From assembly GCA_003254905.1 (NCBI GenBank), contig QANU01015176.1, positions 537,656-601,655 of the forward strand: a DNA stretch of 64,000 bases, read 5' to 3'. Shown piece by piece: positions 37,010 to 47,859 of this stretch; the stretch's first letter is position 1, and each line of letters opens with the position of its first letter. Position numbers and translations under genes: made by a program. The notes under the pieces were generated by a model. The model was not told the origin of the DNA. It saw nothing but the letters and a program-made list of their open reading frames with translations, and did no database searches. Origin of the DNA: Nissolia schottii (lineage: Eukaryota; Streptophyta; Magnoliopsida; Fabales; Fabaceae).

Positions 37010-37867
37010 ACAAAAAAATGTATATTAAATAAAATAGACGTAACGTGTAATTCAAAACAGATCTAATTATATCAACTTGCATGACCTAAAAGTAGTCACA
37101 AGTCAGACCTAGTCAGTATAACGTTACAGACCTAAACTTTATTTAATTCATTAAAATACCTTCAGGTTCTTCAAAGTTTGACACCATCATCCCTGCATTC
37201 TCGTCAAATTTTGCTAAAACAATCTCTTCATTGTTAACATCAGTGGTAACTTGAGTTAGAGTGCTGGAGCCACATAGCACACTCTTTGTGAAGTAAGACA
37301 CAACAACTGTGTTATGAGAGACCTAACCATTATTCAATTATAAACCTAACTTATCAAATTTGTAAGACATAGCTTTGGTTTATACCTAGACACAACCATC
37401 GTGTTATTATAAGACACAACCATTTTATTATAAGAGACCTAACAGTCATTTTATTTTAAACTTAACTTAACAAATTTGTAAGACATAGTCGTTGTTTATC
37501 TTTAGACACAACCGTCATGTATGATAATTCACTAAATAATTACCTTCCAACAATGTGAGTTGGGGCGACGCCGCCGTAGCATTGTTGAAACTTTCCAACA
37601 ACTCCATGAACAATGGCTCCTTGCCAAAGAAATTTAGTGGATTCGTCATCGACGGCTCCATGAACTGATAACATAACAGATCAAAACGCAGAACCGATCG
37701 AGAAATATAAAACGAATGAGCAACAACGAAACGATAAACTAGAGCAAATCAAAACGCAGAAAGAATGAGAAAACAGAGTGGAAGGAGAGGTTAACTCGCC
37801 GAAGAAGGCGCGTGGTTGGTTAGGGTGAGCAATTTGCTGACTCAGCCGATGATTTTAATAAAATAGG
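37010..37867 (-). other. Upstream region of the MULE transposase gene
   Basis: Carries about ten units of AGACACAACC / AGACCTAAC at 37070-37520, that is GGTTGTGTCT read on the transposase coding strand. A coding-looking stretch at 37545-37670 (minus strand, starting near MEPSMTNPLNFFGKEP) may be the true first exon, because it ends at a GT near 37545. Confidence 0.45.
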
Positions 37868-37917
37868 GTGGGTGTCCAACGGGTGTTCAAGTACTGGATG
37901 TGCAAGAACAATTATCC
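37868..37917. repeat. Right terminal inverted repeat of the large MULE
   Basis: Read on the minus strand this end runs GGATAATTGTTCTTGCACAT, then CCAGTACTTGAACACC and a further GGACACCCACCC. It aligns with the left end at TTGCACA-CCAG and TTG-ACACC. Confidence 0.6.
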
Positions 37918-39063
37918 ATTTTTTTATAATACTATAAAATATAAATGAGAAAAAATAGAAAAAAAATATTTCAAAATTCTAATAAACTGTAGCTTAAGTA
38001 CCCTAATCTTTTTTTTTTTTTTCTAACGAGTGTTAGTGCTCAATCATAAGTTTGTTCCATACACACTTGCTCGTTCTTTCTCTAATTTCTCGAACAACTT
38101 TAGGAGCTCTTTAATTAGAAGGGAAGAAAAATGCAAAGATAAATAAAAAAAATTGTTTTTGCTATTAGAAGCAAGTGTTTTTATGAAACTTATTATTAAA
38201 GAATTAAAATATTTTATAAAATAAATAAAATTTATAAGTTTTTAATGTATTAAAAACATAAAGACACATTGTAATTCTTTTAATTGGTAGTCCACAAAAT
38301 AATTGTTACCAGTAAAATCTAATTAAAAATAAGATTAAGTGAATTAATAAATGATGATGACAATAGGTGAAATGGTGGGTGAGGGAATAAAGGTAAGGGT
38401 CCCAGTTGCCTCCAAACCGACGGGCACCCACGTCGGACTGAGGGTAGCTGACAAATATGGTACCTTCAAGTGATGCCCCATTTCAAGATTTCCTCAATCT
38501 TCTTGTCTCTCTCATTGTTTGGATCTCGTGATGCAAATCATGGGCAAAATTCCTCTCCTATAACTCAATCACAATAACCAATTCATTTTAATTTCCTTTT
38601 TCTTCAAATCCAGAATCAAATTTGGGTAACTGGCCCATGAAAAGGTAATTAAAGGAGGAGAATGAATATATTATTCAATAAATCTAATCTGATTTCTTAG
38701 GCAATGAAGGTTCAATGGCTTCTGCCACTTGATGTGAGAATAAAGACAATATTAATAAATTGAAAGATTCATCTAATTTTAATTTTTTTAAATGGAAATA
38801 GAACACTATTAAACTTAGAGTTTAATTTTAATGCACTAGTGTAAAAAATTTTACACAGTCGCCCAATCAATTTTTTTACATTTATATGATCTTCTAAGGA
38901 GTACATGTCATTGTTAATTATGTTTACTTATATATAAGTATATGATTGAATGACAATGTAAAACCCATTTACTTTGTAAATACATTATAACTAAATCCTT
39001 AAACTTATTAAAGATACCACTTTAATTTCATATAAACCTATATGTATATATATACAATAATAT
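37918..39063. other. Intergenic
   Basis: No gene was recognised. The stretch 38845-38995 (TTTTACACAGTCGCCCAATC ... TATATGATTGAATGACAATG) has inverted halves and resembles fragments near 58715-58800 and 23790, probably one MITE family. Confidence 0.45.
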
Positions 39064-39272
39064 TACATATACACCCAATTTTATACACTCATACATACAC
39101 CATTAATAATGCACAAACTTTATTCTCATGAGTGCACAAACATTACAAATTTATAGATGATATTCTCAATTATACTTAATTAAGTACACAAACATTACAG
39201 GCATTAAAACACAAATTTTATGTATATAAGTATAGAGTGTATGTATGATGTATATTTTTTAGTGTACATATA
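39064..39272. mobile_element. 209-bp terminal-inverted-repeat element with GCACAAACATTA units
   Basis: Left end TACATATACACCCAATTTTA then TACACTCATACATACACC. The right end, reverse complemented, reads TATATGTACACTAAAAAATA then TACATCATACATACACTC: about 38 bp of inverted repeat at roughly three-quarters identity. The interior holds four ACAAAC(T/A)TTA units, two of them GCACAAAC. The same unit fills the element at 43173-45610, so this may be a short relative. No target duplication was resolved. Confidence 0.6.
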
Positions 39273-40557
39273 GCAGAACTCGTATATATAGTCACAACCC
39301 ATAACCCAGCTATCATTACTCAATTAAACATTAATCAGTAATGAAGTGCTTTGCCGGTGCAATTGGAATGAATAAATAAATGAGAAATCTTTTTTTTTTC
39401 TTTCCTTTTTTGTCTTTTAGAGTATGTAGTGACTTAATCCATAATTAATTCATTCGTGTATTATCAACGTATTTAAGAAAGTAGATACTTACCATAGATT
39501 TTAAAATTATTGAATTTAAATTTACCAGAAAAAAGGAATAAACAAACCAGAGAAGCAATTAAGAAAAATGGCTGAATGATAAAAGTGGGGGGAAACAAAA
39601 GGGTGGTTGTGGAATATGGAAAAAGGGAAGAAGAAAAATGGTTTGAGTAAGTGGCGGAAACGTGGGATGGTTGAGATTGTTGTTAAACTGGAGCCTCAAA
39701 CATTGACAATTGAAGAAGTCTAGCTGATTCCGTAGGGAGAAGGGAAACCTCTAAGCAGAAAAATGAAGCACCGAATTGGAAATTAGAAAATCAACTAACA
39801 AATCAAGCAAAATAAATCAACTCGATATATAGGGGGGACATATTATATGAAGAGAACTTGTATACTCTCATGGTGAGACGGGTAAATTATAACTATTTAA
39901 TTTATATGAATGATTAAAAATAAAATATAAAGTCAAATGATTTTTTAAATAATTACGTGATATTTAAATAATTTTTAATTTTAACTATTTATACCTAGTT
40001 AAGCACAGTATACAAGTCCTGTCATGTATTGTTGTCCCATTATTTAGGATGAGATGAGATGAGGTGGGATGAGATTTCCACAAGGAAAATATTGTGAGCC
40101 CACTAGTATTTGCATTTGATATAAGTAGGAAAATGGGTTTCGTATACCACATTGCGGCTCTGATTTTTTTTTTTTTTTCAGTTTCTAGTTGCATACGTTA
40201 TAGGTCAAAGGTGTTTGCGTGTGGGCTTTGTCATGGGGGCTTTAAAAGAGTACGAGAGAAACGTCAAAGGCTGCAATTATTGTGTTTTGAGTGAAAAATG
40301 TTATTCAGTTGAAATCGTTTACGTGAAAGAACCCTTTGAAATATTGGATTGGCGGAGGGAGCTGGACTATTTTGATTTTCTTCCCTTATTTTACTTTCAT
40401 CATCACTTTCTTTTTTAGAACATTGGTGTTCGTTTTAATATTCACTTTCTTTTTGAGGTTGCCCTCTTTACAAGCATCTTCAACTTGGCCTAGCCAAGGT
40501 TGTTTGATTTTTTATATATAACAGGGTAAATGGCGCCAACCGATGTTGGTAATAATT
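39273..40557. other. Intergenic
   Basis: No gene was recognised. ORFs at 40094-40521 are short, overlapping in three frames and unlike known proteins. Confidence 0.45.
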
Positions 40558-40896
40558 ACATTTCACTTTAAATTATATATAAAATTATATTTTATCTAAA
40601 TTTTTTTATTACAATTAATCATTTATATTTCTTATTTTTAAAATTTGTGAAGAAAACAATGAAAATATTTTAAACAATAAAATTTTATTTTTTATTTTGA
40701 GATTTTAGAGAAAAAATAGTGAACACAAATAAAAATATAAAACAAAATTTTACTATTTTTGTTATTTTTATTAACCTAAAAAAATACTTGAAAAATAAAT
40801 GAAAATAAAAAATTTAACAGTTTATTGGTGATAATTCTAATGTTAAAAAATTGTGATAAAATACAATTTTGTACTTACTTAATTTAAGGTGAAGTG
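40558..40896. mobile_element. AT-rich MITE with inverted ends
   Basis: The left arm runs CATTTCACTTTAAATTATAT and then AAAATTATATTTTATC. The right arm, reverse complemented, runs CACTTCACCTTAAATTAAGT and then AAAATTGTATTTTATC. That is about 40 bp of imperfect inverted repeat. The interior is A-rich and non-coding. Confidence 0.55.
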
Positions 40897-41839
40897 GGAT
40901 TTTTGAAAAGGTAAGGATAGATTTATAGAATTTATCCCGTATAATATTACCCTAACCTTCCGCTGACATGTACGGTGAAGAGAGAGGGAGACAAACATAA
41001 AGGAGCTAGCTAGGAGAAATTTATGTGAAAAGGGGCCCATCGCCTCATTCTTGTAAAACAGAAAATGTATTGTTCATAGACATGAAATTCTATAGTATTA
41101 TGGTAAGGACATTGATTAAGATTTGAGGAGTACAAGAAAACCATCTCTAATTAATACTAATAATATATTCCTTTGCTCTTTGAATAATGTATATTTGTGA
41201 TCATAAAAAAAAAAATAGTAGTACTTACTAAGTAGTCATCTTTACGGTGGCCTCACACGTGGAATTAATAATACTTTTTGCCAAGGTTTTGCATTCACAC
41301 AAGTAACAAATAATTTGTGGTATCTCTCATGCATTAACTGAAAAGAGGCGCAAACAAAAGTAAATGGAGAAACTGATGGATGTTGAGCACGAAACGGTGC
41401 CTGCGCACATACCTCACCCTTTACGTCAATCATTGACGCATGATACGCTGTTACACGTTTGAGAAAGGAATTCTTCTTTAGTAGGCATCATTTGCTATTT
41501 GTGTCTGAAAGTCCCTTTGTCATCATACCCATCTTCAACTTCTGTACGCAAATCATGAGGATTATTATTGACTCTTTGGACTAGCTAGACGGTTAAAGTA
41601 TAGTTCTTCACTTTCATTGATTAATTAATTAAGGGAATGCAGCATCTGCACATATCGTTTTTTTTAGCCTTCTAATATTTATTTTTTCGCATAAAAAATT
41701 TAGGTGAATTTGGCCGGCGTCATCCCTCCTAAAAAGAAATAAATTATTTTGTGTACCTAGCGAAAAAATTTGTTCATTTTCAAAATATATTTAACCATTT
41801 AAAACATTTTCTTTTACTAAAATAAGTCTTAAATCAAGA
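40897..41839. other. Intergenic
   Basis: No gene or named repeat was seen. Confidence 0.45.
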
Positions 41840-42698
41840 ATCAAAACACTAAACAAAAGCTAGCATTTAGTATAAAACCATTCAGGCAAATCATAGAAAC
41901 TGATAGATTCATATGCAAAAGTACATGGATACAATCATACTACAATATTCATCAAAATCCCAACAACAAGAGGATTAGAAATCCATCTTACAAGAGAATC
42001 TCAGAGGCAAGGTTTGGACGCTTACCATGACACGTTCTCACGCTATCATGTCAGTGGCCGCCGAGCTTCCTCGATCCCCTGGCTCCTTCACTGGCCTCCT
42101 CTTTGTTGCTAAACTAACCTAAGCTTTGAAGTACAAGTAAAATGGAAGAAGAATGAACTTTTATGGGAGAAGGGGATGTATGGAATGTCTTCTATGAGGC
42201 TGCAGGTGCCCTCTATTTATAGACTCGGATTGGCTCCACCGCTGAGCGATTTAGGGCATGTCGCTGAGCGGTTTGGTCTTCTCCGGCGGCTTCCAAGCTG
42301 GCATAATTAATGCGCGGCAGGCTTTGCAGGGACGGCGTCGACTTTGACAGGGTGGCGCCAGCTGGCGTCATAAATGTGCCGCCGCAAGTGGCTCGGTGGG
42401 TACTATCGCTGAGCGATATGGGTACCTTCGCTCAGCGGTTCTTGTCGTTTCTGCGCTGAGCGGCCTGCTTGGTATCGCTGAGCGGCCTCGTCTGATTTTG
42501 TCTTGTCCTTCTTATTTCCTCTTTTGCCCTTTGCTTCATTCTTCAGGGATTATTCTTCAATTAATTATGGTTGCATCCATCTTTAGAATATATTATAAAT
42601 CCTACAAAATTGGGGATTTTAGTTAGATAATTCTTTAAAACATAAGCAAATAAGTGCCATTTCATTAGGTGAAAATTGTGTAAATTTGGCATTTATCA
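41840..42698 (-). mobile_element. LTR of a retrotransposon, reverse orientation, with CGCTGAGCG array
   Basis: Fossil LTR, apparently without an internal region. On the minus strand it opens TGATAAATGCCAAATTTACA at 42698. It carries six CGCTGAGCG or CGCTCAGCG palindromes between 42240 and 42490, and then a CTATAAATAG box near 42225. The left (3') boundary is not firm; 41840 is a guess. The TGATAAATGCC start is typical of a group of legume LTRs, probably gypsy. Confidence 0.6.
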
Positions 42699-43172
42699 GT
42701 AATGTTAGGTAAATATATTATAAAGTTAATATTTTATAAGTAAAGTAATGATAATGAATATAAAAATTAAATAAACTAATAATGACCATTAAAATTTAAA
42801 GTTATTTTATTAATTTTTTAAAAAAAAATTAGATGGTACAAACTAGCTTTAATTATTCAATGAGGGTTATGGGGCTCCTTAAAACATTGATGACTTTTAA
42901 AATTCATGAGAAAAAAACACCCTAACTTTTTTTTATTTATCGAACACAAAAAAATATTAATTTATACTTTTTTAAGAGCAAAATATCATTTTCAAAAGTT
43001 TTACCAAATTTAGCCTTTCCCTAGTATGGTTCCTGAACTATGGCAATGTTAAAAGTATTTCTATTTTATATTACTTTTTCATTAACTATTGCTTTTGTTT
43101 TTAATGTCTAGGATTGCACTTTTGTGTAATGCGATTTTAGTATTATAACTTTGTTACACGTACATCATGTTT
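42699..43172. other. Intergenic
   Basis: No gene was recognised; 43164-43172 is the left target duplication of the next element. Confidence 0.45.
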
Positions 43173-43634
43173 GCATCCACCATACATTCACCTCTGTATT
43201 TTATATGTCTGAGCCCACACACTAACTTCTCCAACTACACTCATCTCCCACGTTTGCTCATTATCCACTATGTGCGCGTCCTATACACGCGACACTATAA
43301 CTGTTCGTGCTTCGAATTTCTTGGAGAAAGTAGGATTCAAACCTCATTGCTCTCTCCTGCAAATAACCATCATTCTCCAGTAACCTTTGCACCAACTTCA
43401 CACAAGCAACACCAAACGAGAGACAACTAAGTGCTCTACATCAACCACAAACTGGTAAGGTCTCGAAAACGAACTCACACGTTTATGTTTCACGTTCGTA
43501 ACTGCAAATGTCTTAGGGTTCACTCATTGATTGCTATCATTTTAACTTTCTTTGATTTTCAAACAATGCATGTGATTTCGGACTTATTTTGGTCGAACTC
43601 TACAACTTGTGTTTTATGAAAATGTTTGCAAAAT

Positions 43635-44205
43635 GTGTTGAAGAAGGTTGTGCATTATGTATATAAATTTTGTGCATTGCAGTTGATAAAGTTTGTGCAT
43701 TTTTGTTTATAAAGTTTGTGCATCCCAATGTCTAGACCGTTTGGACTATGTGGTTATTGTGAAGTTTCTGCATTGACATCTATACTGTTTATGCATTCTA
43801 ATATCTAAAGTTTGTGCATTCTAGGACCTAAAATTTGTGCATTCCAGTGTGTAAAACCTCTTGAATTATAAGGTTCCTACAAAGTTTGTGCATTGATATG
43901 TATAATATTTGTGCATTCTAGCACTGAAAGATTGTGCATTCATGCTTATAAAGTTTGTGTATTCCATAATCTAAAACCTTTTGAGCTATAAGGTTCCTGT
44001 AAAAGTTTGTGTATTGACGTGTATAATATTTGTACATTCCTGTTTATAAAGTTTGTGCATTCTAGTGTCTAAAACCACTTGAACTATAAGGTTCCTGTAA
44101 AGTATGTGCATTTGGGTGATTTATCTAGGGTTATTCTTATAATTTTTTCATAGTGTAAAATTTTTGCATAATGATACATAATGTTTGTGCATCTTGGTAT
44201 CTAGA
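43635..44205 (+). repeat. TTTGTGCATT repeat array, plus orientation
   Basis: About 20 units of (A/G)TTTGTGCATT, many followed by (C)TAGTGTCTAAAACC and by GAACTATAAGGTTCCTGTAA, giving a higher-order period of about 100-150 bp. The array fills the leader intron of the second MULE-like element. Confidence 0.8.
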
Positions 44206-44351
44206 TTTTGCTAGCTATATATGTATTAAGTTAGTCAGTTATACATTGTACATTGTATTCTTACAACCTTATATTGCTTTAGATATGACTCCTAAGAAGG
44301 AATTGGTCTTGCGCAAATCACCAGGGGCAAGGGCATCAAAGATGAAACTGT

Positions 44352-45215
44352 AAGTGCACAAAGATTAACAACGATGACACACAAAAATTAACAATATATT
44401 ACCATGTTTGTGCACAAACTTCAGCGGCATACATGCATAAGCATTAACAACAAGGGTGCACAAACATTAATACAATGAAAAAACAAACTTCTAATGTTTA
44501 CAATCACAGTGCACAACCTTTAACATTGACTGTGCACAAACATTATTAAGAGACATGCACAAACATTAATAAGAGAGACACTAATTACATCGAAATACAC
44601 AAACTTAAATAATGTGAGTGCACAAACATTAACAATCAACAAAGACACATGTAAATGAGCTGTTAACAATCACAATGCACAGACTTTAACGATGATCGCA
44701 CAAACATTAACAAATGAGATGCAAAAACATTAAAACCTTTTCCATACATTCATGTATCAAGCTTTGTTAATTATGCTGATTACAAACCAAGTGCACAAAA
44801 TTAAATAATGTGAGTACACAAACATTAATAAAGCAGAAGCACAAACATTACAATCAACAAAGACACAGATAAGTGAGATGTTAATAATCTCATTGTACAA
44901 ACTTTAATAGTGACCACACACAAACATTAGCAAGAGAGCTGCTCAAACATTAAAACCTTTTCATACATCCACGTATCAAGCTTTGTTAAATATGCTGATT
45001 ACAAACCAAGTGCAAAAACATTAACAAAGAAGGAGCACAGACATTACAATCAACAAAGATACACATAAGCGAGTTGTTAATAATCTCATTGCACAAACTT
45101 TAACAATGACCATGCACAAATATTAACAACAGTGATGCACAAACATCTAAACCTTTTGTTGCATCCATGGATCAAGATCAAACACATGATGCTCACAAAC
45201 TTAAGATCATTCATA
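44352..45215 (-). repeat. GCACAAACATTA repeat array, minus orientation
   Basis: About 30 units of GCACAAACATTAA or close variants, the reverse complement of the motif at 43635-44205. A higher-order unit of about 200 bp, with ACATAAGCGAGTTGTTAATA-like and CAAGCTTTGTTAAATATGCT landmarks, occurs three times (near 44640-44780, 44860-45000 and 45050-45150). Confidence 0.8.
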
Positions 45216-45619
45216 TATATCATGTTTAAACTATAATCATTACCACGCTCTTCTCCATTTGATCAGAATGTTCCACGCCAAAATTTGGATATGAGAACAC
45301 GCTGACAGTGATGATGATCATTGCATGATAAGAAAATGCGCACTGCTGATTAAAACAAAAATGTCCACCTCTTGTTACTAGAGAAATGATGAAAACGAGC
45401 TCAGAATTTGACGAGTAAGGTGGTTCCTGTGTGTTGATGATGGAAAATCACGAAGGAGTGTGCTGCAGATTCATGTGGGAGTGAGTGCAAGCTCACGTGG
45501 GCTTTAAGTTATTTCTAAATTTAGAAAGTATATGGAATACATATTATGCTCATTAATTGCGTATATTATTTTGGTGGTTGTACGGGGTGAAATGAATATG
45601 GTGTACAAGGATCATTTTT

Positions 45620-46755
45620 GTTAGTATTATTATTTTGATAATTAGTCTACGAAAAGTTAGTATTAATTAAGGACATTGATTGTATGTCAAAAAAATTATA
45701 TTGAGCAAGTTTTAAGAGCGGAAGTAAGTGAAGAGGTTTTAAATAAAGGTAGGTTGAATTCAGAGTGTGAGACATATCATAGAGTCTATTAAATAGATAA
45801 TTTAGTAATAATTGATAACTTATTCATATCAAGTAAGATAGAAGATAAACCTAATTTAACATTCAAATTTAAACATAATTTAAATCCTAAATAATGGTGC
45901 CATTTCTTTATTAGTTGAGTCATGTATATAAATTAGATTTGTGTGTAAATAAATGGTAATTTTTGTTGAATTTTATGGGTCTATGAAGTGTTTTAAACTC
46001 AATCTTTGTATTGTGATAAAGGGTAAAGTTTCACATTGTTTGATGTTAGTTTAAGAGAAATCTTTATAGGTGAACTTGGTTCACATGTAAATACTTATGA
46101 TATTGAAAGAAAAATGTGAACTTGGGTTACCAAACATACACGTGCGTGCTCTGTCACTTATTGTTCGCATGTGTGAGTCTAATAGATCTTTTGTTTTATT
46201 TCTTCCTTTTTGGCCCCATCAATTTTGTTTTTATTTTGATCATTTGGACCAATTACTTTTGGGGCCACTATAATTAATGGACATTTGTTGGAATATTGAC
46301 TTGATCAATTAGGTCAAAAAGTAATATTTGGACCTAACTTAATTATTAAAAGTTGCCTTTATGTCTTATCTAACCAAGATTGCATAAGATTACACCACCA
46401 CAACCTTGTCTTTTTATCTTTCACTTCTTCTTCCTTGCATCACTGCTACTTTGCTTATTATTATTTTTCTGTTTTTGTTTGTACAAAAACTGAGGACTCC
46501 CTCTGTATCCTCTTTCACGGGGTTTCATTGTACTCTATAGAACGAGATTTGTTGGTTGTATGTTAGAGATTGCATGTGGACGAATTTTTAAAGAGACCAA
46601 AATCTTATGTTACAAGGAATCGCATCAAGGTCTTTCCACTAGCAATAATAACTCTGAATAGGACAATGATAAGCCTTTAAAGACACTGAATTTGCACGAT
46701 TTGTGGTATACTCATTTCATCTCTCTTCCATTTTCATTATATTTGATTTTGTTGT
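45620..46755. other. Intergenic, possibly retroelement-derived
   Basis: No gene was recognised. The stretch 46190-46560 (TTTTTGGCCCCATCAATTTT ... CACGGGGTTTCATTGTACTC) has the look of an LTR but no end was found. Confidence 0.4.
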
Positions 46756-47034
46756 TAGGGCTGTCAAACGGTCCAGCCTGGCCCGTTTAGGCCCGACCCA
46801 GCTAACCCGCGAGCCTAAACGGGATTTTACTATTCACAAGCCAATTTTTATATGTTTTGTCCGTCCATTTATGTGGGTAAACGGGTAAGTCCTCGAGTTT
46901 TGCCTATGTTAATACTAAACGGGCCAATTTGGCCCGTGGATTAAACGGGCTTTTGTTATTCACGGGCTAGATTTTATACGTTTGGTCTGTTCATTTAACC
47001 GGGTAAATGGGTCCGACTCATTTTGACAGCCCTA
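46756..47034. mobile_element. hAT-type MITE, copy 2
   Basis: Ends TAGGGCTGTCAAACG and CATTTTGACAGCCCTA, an inverted repeat of about 14 bp. The flanks TTTGTTGT (46748-46755) and ATTGTTAT (47035-47042) match at 6 of 8. The interior is rich in GGGCC(A)AATTTGGCCC and AAACGGG palindromes and parallels 14688-14917. 279 bp, non-coding. Confidence 0.82.
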
Positions 47035-47042
47035 ATTGTTAT

Positions 47043-47859
47043 TCTTGTTGTTATCATTGCAATTTTATTGTTGTATCTTTCACACAATTTTTATATTTCT
47101 GTTTTGCCCATAATCGGTTAGCTAGGATACTCATTTTTAACTATATTTCACAACAATTTTTATAAGCCCTTGGATGTATACGGCAATGTGCAGCAAAATA
47201 ACGTAGAGTATAAGATATGTATGTGTTATTTTCTTTGAAATAAATAAGACTACAAGTCTTGACCAAAAAATAAGAATACAAGTAACCAATGTCCAACATG
47301 TGGGAAGTTGATAAGAGGTATAGTGCATGCAGGTCTGGAGAGATAGAAAGCAAGGGTAATACATATCGCAAAGTATGTTACAATCTTCATTGGTAATCTA
47401 TCAGGACCAATGACAATAGGCTGGCTATTTCAAATCTTGTAATGGACGAGGAAGATTGCGAACATCTACATCTCTAGGAAGAAGAGGCAAAACAATTGTT
47501 CTCTATTTGATTTCATAAGATACTCCATGAGAGGAGAAACGATTAAAGCTACCAACGAGCTCAACAGGTACCTGATCAATGGGTAGAGAATCTCAGTCCA
47601 TGAAGCCAAGTATAGAAGGGATTATGGAAACCCAAACCTACAGGCACATAAGTGGAGATGAAAAGGGTACAAGGACGAGATTGGAGAGACAACTGGGGTA
47701 TAACATGGTGAGCCTTCTCATTCTTAATAGGATAGAAGCTACAGAGAGGTGCTAACCCAGAAGGCGCAGGGAAAATAAGATGCAACAATAGGAAAAGATC
47801 CACCAAAAGAGCTAATCAGATATGAGGGAAGAACCTTTCAAGAGGATAGGAAAACACAA
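47043..47859. other. Repeat-like sequence left of the LINE remnant
   Basis: The composition differs from nearby AT-rich DNA and parts of the minus strand near 47430-47530 look like old coding sequence, but no domain was recognised. It may belong to the LINE 5' region or to another retroelement. Confidence 0.35.

Larger units (their letters stand above)
23959..37917. mobile_element. Mutator-like element with Ulp1-like and FAR1-type genes
   Basis: A MULE of about 14 kb, of which about 9 kb is its own sequence and the rest is nested insertions. The left end reads GATTATTGCACACCAG and the right end, reverse complemented, reads AATTGTTCTTGCACATCCAG. Both continue into TTG(C/A)ACACC-type text, a degenerate terminal inverted repeat of roughly 45 bp. 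It carries a Ulp1-like gene on the plus strand (24973-30475) and a FAR1/FHY3-type transposase gene on the minus strand (about 34500-37009), in convergent orientation. The combination of MURA-type transposase and C48 protease is known from KI-MULEs (Kaonashi). A 9-bp target duplication could not be settled because both flanks are T-rich. Both genes are broken. Boundaries are good to about 10 bp. Confidence 0.75.
43173..45610. mobile_element. Second MULE-like element, deletion derivative
   Basis: The left end CATCCACCATACATTCACCT and the reverse complement of the right end, CTTGTACACCATATTCATTT, share ACACCATA-TTCA-(C)C-GTA over about 28 bp. The flanks ATCATGTTT (43164-43172) and ATCATTTTT (45611-45619) fit a 9-bp MULE target duplication with one difference. 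Inside are a leader with a GT donor near 43454, a long intron ending at TGCTTTAG, and an ATG at 44285 opening MTPKKELVLRKSPGARASKM, which resembles MAPKKSTSAPKK of the large MULE. The exon ends at 44350 before GTAAGT. No transposase domain was recognised. Non-autonomous or heavily deleted. Confidence 0.6.
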
